A DNA stretch of 64,000 bases from Hymenobacter sp. DG25A (lineage in GTDB: Bacteria; Bacteroidota; Bacteroidia; Cytophagales; Hymenobacteraceae): assembly GCF_001280305.1 (NCBI RefSeq), contig NZ_CP012623.1, forward strand, positions 1,550,001 to 1,614,000. The letters run 5' to 3'. Positions 24,931-32,556 of this stretch are shown here, piece after piece. The first letter of the stretch is position 1. Each line of letters starts with the position of its first letter. The position numbers and the translations under genes are program-made. The notes below the pieces were generated by a model that made no database searches, was not told where the DNA came from, and worked only from the letters and a program-made list of their open reading frames with translations.

Positions 24931-27465
24931 ATGCTCGACCTTTCCTCCACCGCACCTATTGCTCAAGCTGCCTCTGCCCCAGAATCAGCCAGCCAGATTC
25001 AGTACCGGCTGGTGGCGGGCACGCGCCAAATGCGCTGGCTGGTTTTCCTGGGCGTACTCTGCCTGGGGCAGTTTGTGTACTGGTTTGCTAACCCCGACCA
25101 CATAGGCTACGCCCCGCTTTTTTGGCTATTGGTGTTCTCCGTTGGCTTTAAGCTGCTGCGGCTGGGGCATGAGTGGTACCACTATGTAAACGTGCGGGAG
25201 CCCATTTTACCGCCTGCTCCGGCCCGTAAGCGCACTGTGGATGTTCTAACAACCGCCTGCCCCGGCGAGCCGCGGGACATGATTGTGCATACGCTGGAAG
25301 CCATGCAGGCCATTACCTACCCGCACACCAGCTACCTCTGCGACGAAGGCAACGACCCCTACCTGCGCCAGGTATGCGAGCTGCTGGGCGTGGTGCACGT
25401 TACGCGGAAGGTGAAAGTAGATGCCAAGGCCGGCAACATCAATAACGCCCTGCGCCAGGCCACCGGGGAGTTTTGCGTGGTACTGGACCCCGACCATGCC
25501 CCCACCCCCGATTTTCTGGACAAGGTGATGGCCTATTTTGAGAATCCGGAAATTGGCTTTGTGCAGGTGGTGCAGGCCTACGGCAATCAGCAGGAAAGCC
25601 TGGTAGCGCGGGGCGCGGCCGAGCAGACCTACCATTTCTACGGGCCCCTGATGATGGGCATGAACAGCTACGGCACGGCCCAGGCCATTGGCGCTAACTG
25701 CACCTTCCGGCGCGCAGCCCTGGATTCCATCGGTGGTCACGCCGCCGGGCTGACCGAGGACATGCACACGGCCATGCGCCTGCATGCCCAGGGCTGGAAA
25801 TCAGTGTATGCCCCGGTGGTAGTAAGCCGGGGATTAGCGCCTTCCACGCTGGGCGCTTACTACTCCCAGCAGCTGAAATGGTCGAGGGGTTGCTTTGACT
25901 TGCTTTTTCACGTATACCCGCGCCTGTTTTCCCGCTTTACCTGGAGGCAGCGGCTGCACTACTTCACCCTGCCTTTCTATTTTCTGTCCGGCATTGTAGC
26001 CCTCATCGACTTATTTGTGCCCTTGGCTGGGCTCTGGCTAAGCAAATTCCCCTGGCACGTATCCATTGCCAGCTTTGTGGCGCACATGATGCCCCTGATG
26101 GGCGTTAGCCTGCTTATCCGGCTCTCGGCGCAGCGCTGGCTGCGGGAGCCGCACGAAGCGGGCCTGCACCTCACCGGGGGCCTGCTGCGGGTAGGCACCT
26201 GGTGGATTTATTCGCTGGGATTTCTGTACACGCTGCTTAATGTAAAAGTACCCTACATTCCCACCCCCAAAGAGGGGGAAGAGCGCAACGAATGGCGCAT
26301 AGCCCTGCCTAACATTCTGATGCTGGTAGCCTCCCTGGCCCTAGCAGGCTATGGGCTGCGCCTGATGCACGATGCCTATGGCTGGATGCTGGCGGGCCTG
26401 GCCGCCCTGAACGCGGGCATCATGATTTCGGCCGTTCTAATGGGCCAGCAGGCACTGCTCAGGAAGCTGAAAACCCTTTTAGATACCAGGCGGCCGGCCC
26501 GGGCTATTTCCTGGCGCGTGCAGCAGCTATACGCCTGGATTCACCTGAGCCTGTTGCCGTCGTTCAGCAGGGTAGCGGTTCCGCTGGCCTTGTTTCTGGT
26601 ATTTTTGGGAGTTGCCGGGCAGTGGAAAGTGGCCAGCTGGATGCTCCAGCGCCAGCGCTATAACAGTGAGCTGTGGCTGCTTACGGGTGATGACCAGGTA
26701 CGCACCGGCCATATACTAAGCGCCCCCGCAGACCCGACCACGCTGGCCAGCTACTATTCCTTTGTGCCTAAGACCTTAATCCAGGGAGATTTCCCTTTGG
26801 CTACGGAAATAATTGGCCTCGATTTTCCGGCCTCGGCTTTTCCTACTGTTTCTCCTCAACAGCTTGCCAGCTACCTGCGGGCCGGCCAAATGCCCATGCT
26901 CAGCTGGGCAGTGCCCGAGGGGGCCCTGAAGGATACAGCCTGGCTGGCGAAAGTGCGGGTGTTGTCCCGCTTCCCCCGCCCGCTGATGTTCCGCCCCCAG
27001 ATTCAGGCCCATAGTGCCCGGGGCTACCGCCGGGCCTGGCAAAAGCTGGTGGATGGGCTGCGGCAAGCCGGCGTGGAGAAAACCATATGGGTCTGGACGC
27101 CCCCCGCCTCCGATTCGCTGGCGGCCTATTACCCGGGCATTGCTTCCGTTGACTGGCTTTGCATTGATGGCACCCCGGTAAGCGGTGCTAAGCGCCCCAC
27201 GGCTACCTATGCCTCTTTCCGGCACCAGGTAGCCACCCGCGCCGAGTTTCACCAGACGCCGGTGATGGTGATTCTGCCAGCCTCCGCCATTGAAATGCCC
27301 GCCAGCCAGATTGAGCGGCTCACGTACCGGTACCCTGAAATAAAAGCAGTGGTATTCGGCAAGAAATTGCCCAATACCACTGCTCCCTTAGAACAGAAAG
27401 CCAGCTTAAGCCGCCCTACCCGGGTAGATAAGCGCCTGGCCAGTGTTCGTGTTACTCCGTTTTAA
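24931..27465 (+). CDS. Processive family 2 glycosyltransferase fused to a degenerate GH26-like domain
   Basis: 844 residues from ATG 24931; the GTG at 24898 adds eleven residues. Membrane beta-glycan synthase related to cellulose synthase: two N-terminal helices, cytoplasmic GT2 domain with Asp138 (CDEGND), DPDH (186-189), TED (275-277) and QQLKW (313-317, the QxxRW variant), then about five or six helices with a gating-loop-like VPYIPTPKEGEERNEW. After the last helix, about 240 residues resemble a GH26 barrel: LMFRP..., YRRAWQKLVDGLRQAGVEKT, IWVWTPP, YYPGIASVDWLCIDG, PEIKAVVFG. Where GH26 enzymes have the acid/base HE and a nucleophile Glu, this protein has QIQAHS and ILPAS, so the domain looks inactive. 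It is probably periplasmic by the positive-inside rule. Confidence 0.85.
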   Translation: MLDLSSTAPIAQAASAPESASQIQYRLVAGTRQMRWLVFLGVLCLGQFVYWFANPDHIGYAPLFWLLVFSVGFKLLRLGHEWYHYVNVREPILPPAPARKRTVDVLTTACPGEPRDMIVHTLEAMQAITYPHTSYLCDEGNDPYLRQVCELLGVVHVTRKVKVDAKAGNINNALRQATGEFCVVLDPDHAPTPDFLDKVMAYFENPEIGFVQVVQAYGNQQESLVARGAAEQTYHFYGPLMMGMNSYGTAQAIGANCTFRRAALDSIGGHAAGLTEDMHTAMRLHAQGWKSVYAPVVVSRGLAPSTLGAYYSQQLKWSRGCFDLLFHVYPRLFSRFTWRQRLHYFTLPFYFLSGIVALIDLFVPLAGLWLSKFPWHVSIASFVAHMMPLMGVSLLIRLSAQRWLREPHEAGLHLTGGLLRVGTWWIYSLGFLYTLLNVKVPYIPTPKEGEERNEWRIALPNILMLVASLALAGYGLRLMHDAYGWMLAGLAALNAGIMISAVLMGQQALLRKLKTLLDTRRPARAISWRVQQLYAWIHLSLLPSFSRVAVPLALFLVFLGVAGQWKVASWMLQRQRYNSELWLLTGDDQVRTGHILSAPADPTTLASYYSFVPKTLIQGDFPLATEIIGLDFPASAFPTVSPQQLASYLRAGQMPMLSWAVPEGALKDTAWLAKVRVLSRFPRPLMFRPQIQAHSARGYRRAWQKLVDGLRQAGVEKTIWVWTPPASDSLAAYYPGIASVDWLCIDGTPVSGAKRPTATYASFRHQVATRAEFHQTPVMVILPASAIEMPASQIERLTYRYPEIKAVVFGKKLPNTTAPLEQKASLSRPTRVDKRLASVRVTPF

Positions 27466-27467
27466 AT

Positions 27468-28370
27468 TTAAAAGCTGTTCACCATGCTGTTGTGCAGGGT
27501 GCGGGGGCTCCAGTAGCCGCTGGCAATAATACGGCGGATGGTGAAGAGCGGATCCTGCTGGTCCCGCTTTTCCGCCAGCACGAAGGCCGCTACCATGCCG
27601 CGCTTCTTCAGTTCGGGAATGGCCTGCGTGTTCCAGAGGCCGAAGGGGAAGGCGAAGTACTTGATGTCTTTGCCGGTAATTTCTTCCAGCGTTTTGGTGG
27701 GCTTCTCGATTTGCGTTACCCAGTCCTGACCCTGATATTTCTTCACGTTGTGGTGGTCCCAGGTGTGCGAGCCGATAACGTGGCCTTCATCAGAAAGCTG
27801 CTTTACCATAGCCTTGGTCATGTAGTTGGGCCGGCCGAGGCTCACCGTCATCACGAAAAACACGCCCTTGAAGCCGTGCTTATCCATCTCAGGCTTGGCA
27901 ATGGTAAACTGGTCCAGGTCGGTGTCGTCGAAGGTGAGCATGACGGGCTTGCTGGGCAGCTTGGCGCCGGTGGTCAGGTAGGCATACAGCTGGTCGGGCA
28001 GAATGGTATGGTAGCCGCTGTCGGCCAGCATTTTAATCTGCTTTTTGAACTCGGCTACCGGCACAATGTAATCTTTGGCGGCTTTGGAGTCCTTGGCGCG
28101 CCAGTCCCGGATTTGGTGGTAGCACAGAATGGGCACCTGCGGGCGGGCCGTAATGGCGGCCGCATCGGCAATTTTGCTGGCCGGAATGCTGCTGGGGTCG
28201 GGTGCCGGGGCCTGGGTGGCGGCGGCGCTGGCGGCCGCGGTGGTATCAGCGGCGGGCGTGCTTACGGGTTGCTCCGTAGCGGCTGCCGGTTTGGTTTCAC
28301 AGCTGCTGAGCGAGAGGCCGGCAGCGAAAGTGGCCGAAGCCAGGAAAAGCGGGGTACGAAAACGAAACAT
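27468..28370 (-). CDS. NodB-type polysaccharide deacetylase lipoprotein
   Basis: 300 residues. Lipobox LSSC (Cys24) and an Ala/Thr/Pro linker to about 75. NodB domain: VPILCYHQIRD, metal and base motif TFDDTD (Asp149, Asp150), SHTWDHHN (His203, His207), and FAFPFGLWN. Family enzymes remove N- or O-acetyl groups from chitin-like, PNAG-like or xylan polymers; this one resembles PgaB-type deacetylases in order of motifs. Ends two bases from the end of the convergent synthase gene, so a role in processing that polymer is plausible but not shown. Confidence 0.88.
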   Translation of the reverse strand: MFRFRTPLFLASATFAAGLSLSSCETKPAAATEQPVSTPAADTTAAASAAATQAPAPDPSSIPASKIADAAAITARPQVPILCYHQIRDWRAKDSKAAKDYIVPVAEFKKQIKMLADSGYHTILPDQLYAYLTTGAKLPSKPVMLTFDDTDLDQFTIAKPEMDKHGFKGVFFVMTVSLGRPNYMTKAMVKQLSDEGHVIGSHTWDHHNVKKYQGQDWVTQIEKPTKTLEEITGKDIKYFAFPFGLWNTQAIPELKKRGMVAAFVLAEKRDQQDPLFTIRRIIASGYWSPRTLHNSMVNSF

Positions 28371-28443
28371 GTAAGCGAAAAGCGGCCTGCCATTGCGGCC
28401 CGGCCATTTGGAAGGAAAAAAGCGAGGAAGCCCGGGCTTTCAG

Positions 28444-28451
28444 TACCTTCG
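28444..28451 (+). promoter_or_regulatory. -7 box TACCTTCG for dapA
   Basis: One base off TAnnTTTG; leader about 36 bases. Lies in the 123-base spacer shared with the divergent deacetylase gene. Confidence 0.4.
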
Positions 28452-28493
28452 TCCCGGCTCGTCCACTTTACAAATCAACAGCTTATTTGCCGC

Positions 28494-29405
28494 ATGGACA
28501 AACTTGATGTACGTCTTCCTTCCGGTAGCACCCTGCGCACCGCTCTGCGGGGCACGGGCGTGGCCCTGGTTACTCCCTTCACCGCTGCCCCAGGCTATTC
28601 CATTGACTACGCCGCGCTGCGCCGCCTCATAGATTTCACTATTGAAGGCGGGGTGGAATACCTCGTAATCAACGGCACCACTGCCGAGTCGCCGACGCTG
28701 ACGGAGGAGGAACGCAAAGGCATTCTGGACGTGGTTCGCCAGCAGACCAAAGGCCGCGTACCCCTGGTATATGGCATCGGAGGCAACAATACCGTGGCGG
28801 TAGAAGAACAGCTACGCACCACCGACCTGGCCGGTGTGTCGGCTATTCTTTCGGTGAGCCCCGCCTACAACAAACCCTCGCAGGCAGGTATTGTGCAGCA
28901 TTATCTGCGTCTGGCCGAAGCCTCCCCCCTGCCCATTATATTGTATAACGTGCCCGGCCGCACCATGTCCAACATGACGGCGGCCACCACCCTGCGGCTG
29001 GCGCAGCACCCCAATATCATCGGCATCAAAGAAGCCAGCGGCAACCTGGAGCAGTGCATGGCTATTGCGGCCGGCAAGCCCAAAAACTTCATGCTGATCA
29101 GCGGCGAAGACACCCTTACTACCTCCATGATTTCTTTTGGGGCCGAAGGTGTTATTTCTGTGCTGGCCAATGCCTTCCCCCACCGCTTCACCGATATGGT
29201 GCGGCAGGCCCTGGCCGGCAACTACGCGGCCGCCAGCAAGCTGCTCTTTGGCTTCCTCGATATCAACCCGCTGATGTATGAGGAAAGCAACCCGGTGGGT
29301 GTGAAAGCCGCCCTGGAGGGTCTGGGCTTATGCTCCGGTGCCGTGCGCCTGCCACTCATGGAAGCCACCGCCGGTTTGAAAGAACGAATCCAGAAGCTGC
29401 TGTAA
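28494..29405 (+). CDS. dapA: 4-hydroxy-tetrahydrodipicolinate synthase
   Basis: 303 residues. Condenses pyruvate with aspartate semialdehyde in the lysine and meso-diaminopimelate pathway; cytoplasmic. Schiff-base Lys179 in IGIKEASG, Tyr151 in YNVPGRT and the GTTAES phosphate-type loop (61-66). The open frame runs upstream through the antisense of the deacetylase gene; ATG 28494 (MDKLDVRLPSGSTLRTALRG) is the family start. Followed by a palindromic intergenic element. Monocistronic. Confidence 0.95.
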   Translation: MDKLDVRLPSGSTLRTALRGTGVALVTPFTAAPGYSIDYAALRRLIDFTIEGGVEYLVINGTTAESPTLTEEERKGILDVVRQQTKGRVPLVYGIGGNNTVAVEEQLRTTDLAGVSAILSVSPAYNKPSQAGIVQHYLRLAEASPLPIILYNVPGRTMSNMTAATTLRLAQHPNIIGIKEASGNLEQCMAIAAGKPKNFMLISGEDTLTTSMISFGAEGVISVLANAFPHRFTDMVRQALAGNYAAASKLLFGFLDINPLMYEESNPVGVKAALEGLGLCSGAVRLPLMEATAGLKERIQKLL

Positions 29406-29416
29406 GGATAAAGGCA

Positions 29417-29572
29417 CGTGTCATTGCGAGGCACGAAGCCATCCGTCCTCAACGACATCAGACACTAACTTCTACCAGAAAGCCCTTGACGTACAGTACG
29501 TCAAGGGCTTTTTATTTATCAGGGCTTGCTGCGTTTCAGAGGACGGCTTGCTTGGTGCCTCGCAATAACACG
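29417..29572. repeat. Palindromic intergenic element of the TCATTGCGAGGCACGAAGC type
   Basis: Arms of about 33 bases (29417-29449 and 29539-29572), starting CGTGTCATTGCGAGGCACGA and inverted at the end as TGCCTCGCAATAACACG, about 85% paired. The centre holds a perfect terminator-like palindrome. A different repeat family from the one at 6.6, 10.6 and 45.2 kb. Confidence 0.85.
29479..29515 (+). terminator. Terminator palindrome inside the intergenic element (dapA side)
   Basis: AGCCCTTGACGTAC / GTACGTCAAGGGCT separated by one A, then TTTTTATTTAT. A near-perfect 29-base palindrome. Confidence 0.8.
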
Positions 29573-29588
29573 TATGCCTCAGCTAAAA

Positions 29589-30329
29589 TTACCAGCCGCT
29601 GGCCAGCACATCGGCTACGTGCATGGTTTTGATGGGCTTCTGCTGGCGGCGAATGTAGGCATCGAGGTGCATCAGGCAGCTGGTATCGGTGCTGATGAGG
29701 TACTCGGCGCCGGTAGCCAGGGCGTGTTCCACTTTCTGCTCGGCCATGGCTACGGAAATGGCTTCAAACTTTACGGCAAACGTGCCCCCGAAGCCGCAGC
29801 AGGTTTCGGTTTCCGCCATTTCAATGCGTTCCAGGCCCTGCACCGCATCCAGCAGCTGGCGCGGCGCCTCCCGAATACCGCATTCGCGAAGCGCGGAGCA
29901 GGAATCGTGGTAGGTGTATTTGCCGGGCAGCACGGCCCCGGGAATTTCCGTGATGCCGAGTACATCCACCAGAAACTCCGTCATTTCAAAAATGCGGCGC
30001 TGCAAACCAAAGTAGCGGGCCTGGTCAGGGGTGCCTTCAAACAGCTCGGCGTAGGCGTTGCGCACCATGCCCACGCAGGAGGCCGAGGGGCTCACGATAT
30101 ACCGCTCATTGGAATCAGCGGAGGGCGGAAAGTCATTGAGAAACTTGCGGGCCACGGTGCAGCTTTCAGCTTTGTAGCCGGCGTTGTAGGCTGGCTGGCC
30201 GCAGCAGGTCTGGTTGGCATTATAGTGCACCTCACACCCCACGGCTTCCAGCACCTTCACCATATTCATGGCGGTTTGGGGGAAAATCTGGTCCACAAAG
30301 CACGGAATAAACAGGTCGACGGCAGGCAT
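29589..30329 (-). CDS. lutA: LutA/LldE-like Fe-S oxidoreductase subunit
   Basis: 246 residues. Resembles the LutA (LldE) subunit of the LutABC L-lactate oxidation complex; cytoplasmic. Two CCG domains that bind iron-sulfur or heterodisulfide-type clusters: TCCGQPAYNAG near residue 42 and TCCGFGGTFAVKF near 185, with ancillary cysteines CFVDQ, CVGM, CSALRECG and CLMHLD. No lutB or lutC is adjacent, so the partners must be elsewhere or the protein has another role. Single gene between convergent neighbours. Confidence 0.85.
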   Translation of the reverse strand: MPAVDLFIPCFVDQIFPQTAMNMVKVLEAVGCEVHYNANQTCCGQPAYNAGYKAESCTVARKFLNDFPPSADSNERYIVSPSASCVGMVRNAYAELFEGTPDQARYFGLQRRIFEMTEFLVDVLGITEIPGAVLPGKYTYHDSCSALRECGIREAPRQLLDAVQGLERIEMAETETCCGFGGTFAVKFEAISVAMAEQKVEHALATGAEYLISTDTSCLMHLDAYIRRQQKPIKTMHVADVLASGW

Positions 30330-30509
30330 AGAGGCGAAGTTGAACAGGCGGAATCAGGGCACCAAGATACTCATCCGGGCAGGAAGGCCGGCACTCACAT
30401 GGGGGCACAAATTCATAATTAACTGGCTATCTTCTGAATCATGGCTTGCCACCGCTGGTAAATAATTTTTCCCGCTTAACATCTCCCCCATTCCGGCGTA
30501 AAACCAGCT

Positions 30510-30537
30510 TTTGTCTTAGTGCCAATTGTTATCTTTC
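30510..30537 (+). promoter_or_regulatory. Promoter of the cyanophycinase gene
   Basis: TTTG (30510-30513), 16-base spacer, TATCTTTC (30530-30537); the predicted start is only about 6 bases before ATG 30550, so the mRNA would be nearly leaderless. Confidence 0.45.
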
Positions 30538-30549
30538 CCTATCCCTCCC

Positions 30550-31455
30550 ATGGCCACTAAACCCAAACCGCATACTACACATATGCTGCCCGGCACGCAC
30601 GCCTGCCCCACTCCTAAAGGCAAGCTGCTGCTCATTGGCGGGCATGAAAGCAAGGGAGATGAGAGCACAAAGGAAGAGAAAATAGAGGCTGAAAACCGGA
30701 ACTTCACTTCCATGGCGATACTGCAGCGGCTGGTAGACGAAACCAGTTCCCGGGGGCCTATTGTACTCATTCCCACGGCCTCAGGCTCTCCCAAAGATTC
30801 AGCGCAAGCCTATGTAAAAGCCTTTGGCCGGCTGGATGCGCCCAATGTAGAAATATTGGACGTGCGAACCCGCGAAGAAGCCAACAACCCCAAAATAATT
30901 GCACTGCTGGAGAAAGCCGGCGCCGTACTCTTCACCGGCGGCGACCAGCTCCGCCTGACGGCCCTGCTAGGCGGCACGGAATTGCAGAAGTGCCTGAAAA
31001 AGCGCTACGCCCACGACGGGCTGCTGGTAGCCGGCACCAGTGCCGGCGCCACCGCCATGTCGACGCCCATGATTTACCAGGGCCGAGACGATGCCGGCAT
31101 GCTGAAAGGCGAAATCCATATTACCACCGGGCTGGAGCTGCTGCATGACGTAGCTGTGGACACCCATTTTGTGGCCCGCGGCCGCATGGTTCGCATGGCC
31201 CAGATACTGGCCACCAACCCCGCCTGCATAGGACTGGGCATAGAGGAAGACACAGCGGTGCTGGTCACCAACGGCCGCGACCTGGAAATTATCGGCAGTG
31301 GCCTGGTTATGATTTTGGATGCCAAGCACTGCTCGTCCACCAACATCCATGAAATTGCCCCCAATACCCCCTTCACGCTGCGGGGCCTGCGCCTGCACAT
31401 GCTCAGTTGCGGTGAGCATTTCACTCTTCCTATAGAGCCCCGCATGTACGCTTAA
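30550..31455 (+). CDS. cphB: Cyanophycinase
   Basis: 301 residues. Serine exopeptidase of family S51 that releases beta-Asp-Arg dipeptides from cyanophycin. Nucleophile Ser about 165 in AGTSAGATAM; other blocks LLLIGGHE, IVLIPTASG, LFTGGDQLRL and GLGIEEDTAVLV match CphB. No signal peptide, so it is the intracellular form. No cphA (synthetase) lies in the window, which suggests a scavenging role or a distant gene. ATG 30550 preferred over an in-frame TTG at 30526 that lies before the -7 box. Confidence 0.88.
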   Translation: MATKPKPHTTHMLPGTHACPTPKGKLLLIGGHESKGDESTKEEKIEAENRNFTSMAILQRLVDETSSRGPIVLIPTASGSPKDSAQAYVKAFGRLDAPNVEILDVRTREEANNPKIIALLEKAGAVLFTGGDQLRLTALLGGTELQKCLKKRYAHDGLLVAGTSAGATAMSTPMIYQGRDDAGMLKGEIHITTGLELLHDVAVDTHFVARGRMVRMAQILATNPACIGLGIEEDTAVLVTNGRDLEIIGSGLVMILDAKHCSSTNIHEIAPNTPFTLRGLRLHMLSCGEHFTLPIEPRMYA

Positions 31456-31479
31456 AGTAACCCAAGCAGCAATTGCAAT

Positions 31480-31522
31480 GCAACGCCCCTGTTCAGCCAG
31501 AATAGCTGAACAGGGGCGTTGC
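31480..31522. terminator. Perfect 18-base hairpin between convergent genes
   Basis: GCAACGCCCCTGTTCAGC (31480-31497) pairs fully with 31505-31522 around a 7-base loop. Neither side has a long T tract, so it may act as a transcript 3' end or barrier rather than a classic terminator. Confidence 0.6.
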
Positions 31523-31572
31523 AGTTACCGGAAGGCTTTCAGCAGTTTTTGCGCTGCTCCGGGAAATACCCG

Positions 31573-32424
31573 CTAATGCCCGCCAAAAATTTCCTGATTG
31601 AGTTTCTGGGCTTCCAACAGGGCATCCATATGCAGGCGCAAATCTTCGCCGTGGGCGGCGGCGAAGCCAATCAGGTTTTCCATCGGCATGTTGCCGGTAA
31701 GGGTATCGGCCGCCATGGGGCAGCCACCATAGCCACCCAGGGCCCCATCGAACCGGCGACAGCCGGCGTTGTAGGCGGCCTGTACTTTTTCCTGCCAGGT
31801 ATCGGGGGTGGTATGCAGGTGGGCGCCGAATTCTATATGGGAAAACGCCGCCGTCAATTCCTGAAAGGGCGGGGCAATGGTGGCGGGCGTTGAGGCCCCA
31901 ATGGTATCAGAAAGCGCCACAATGTCTACTTTCAGGGCATCCAGCTTCTGCGTGAACTCGCCCAGAACGGCGGGGCTCCAGGGGTCACCGTAGGGGTTGC
32001 CGAAACCCATGCTCAGGTACACCACCTGCTCCTGCCCGGTGCGGGCGCATACTTCCTGAATGGCGGCCACCTCATCCAGGGCCTGCGCAATGCTTTTGTT
32101 GGTGTTGCGCTGCTGAAAGGTTTCTGAAACCGAGAGCGGAAAGCCGATATAGCGGATCTGGGGGTAATGCGCGGCGGCTTCGGCCCCGCGCAGGTTAGCC
32201 ACAATGGCCAGCAGCCGCGTGCCCGACTGGCTTAAATCCAATCCCTCCAGCACCTCCGCGGTATCGGCTAGCTGCGGAATGGCCTTGGGCGAAACAAACG
32301 AGCCGAAATCCAGCGTGTCAAAGCCCACGCGCAACAGGGCGTTGAGGTATTCGGTTTTGCGGGCGGTAGGAATAAACTCTGGCCAGCCTTGCATTGCGTC
32401 GCGGGGGCATTCAACAAGCTTCAT
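31573..32424 (-). CDS. mvaB: Hydroxymethylglutaryl-CoA lyase
   Basis: 283 residues from ATG 32424 (MKLVECPRDAMQGWPEF); the frame extends upstream without support. Cleaves HMG-CoA to acetyl-CoA and acetoacetate in leucine or ketone body breakdown. Aldolase-type barrel with Arg8-Asp9 of the RDG/RDxxQ motif, metal ligands in GAHLHTTPD, and the catalytic Cys loop GALGGYGGCPMAADTLTGN. No other leucine catabolic gene nearby. Function follows from family; a homocitrate-synthase-like activity cannot be ruled out by eye. Confidence 0.85.
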   Translation of the reverse strand: MKLVECPRDAMQGWPEFIPTARKTEYLNALLRVGFDTLDFGSFVSPKAIPQLADTAEVLEGLDLSQSGTRLLAIVANLRGAEAAAHYPQIRYIGFPLSVSETFQQRNTNKSIAQALDEVAAIQEVCARTGQEQVVYLSMGFGNPYGDPWSPAVLGEFTQKLDALKVDIVALSDTIGASTPATIAPPFQELTAAFSHIEFGAHLHTTPDTWQEKVQAAYNAGCRRFDGALGGYGGCPMAADTLTGNMPMENLIGFAAAHGEDLRLHMDALLEAQKLNQEIFGGH

Positions 32425-32556
32425 CGGGAGCAGATAAAATGGGTGGAAGGCAAAGGTAGAAAAGCCCGCCAAAGACCCGGAAGCTTCCCTCATCAGGAAA
32501 AGCGAACCTAAGGCAGCCGGGCAGGGTTTTTCTGGTTGACTTTATACGAGGATATC

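Noticed and set aside
27492..28493. Long upstream extension of dapA
   Set aside because: Reads antisense through the deacetylase gene; the family start is at 28494.
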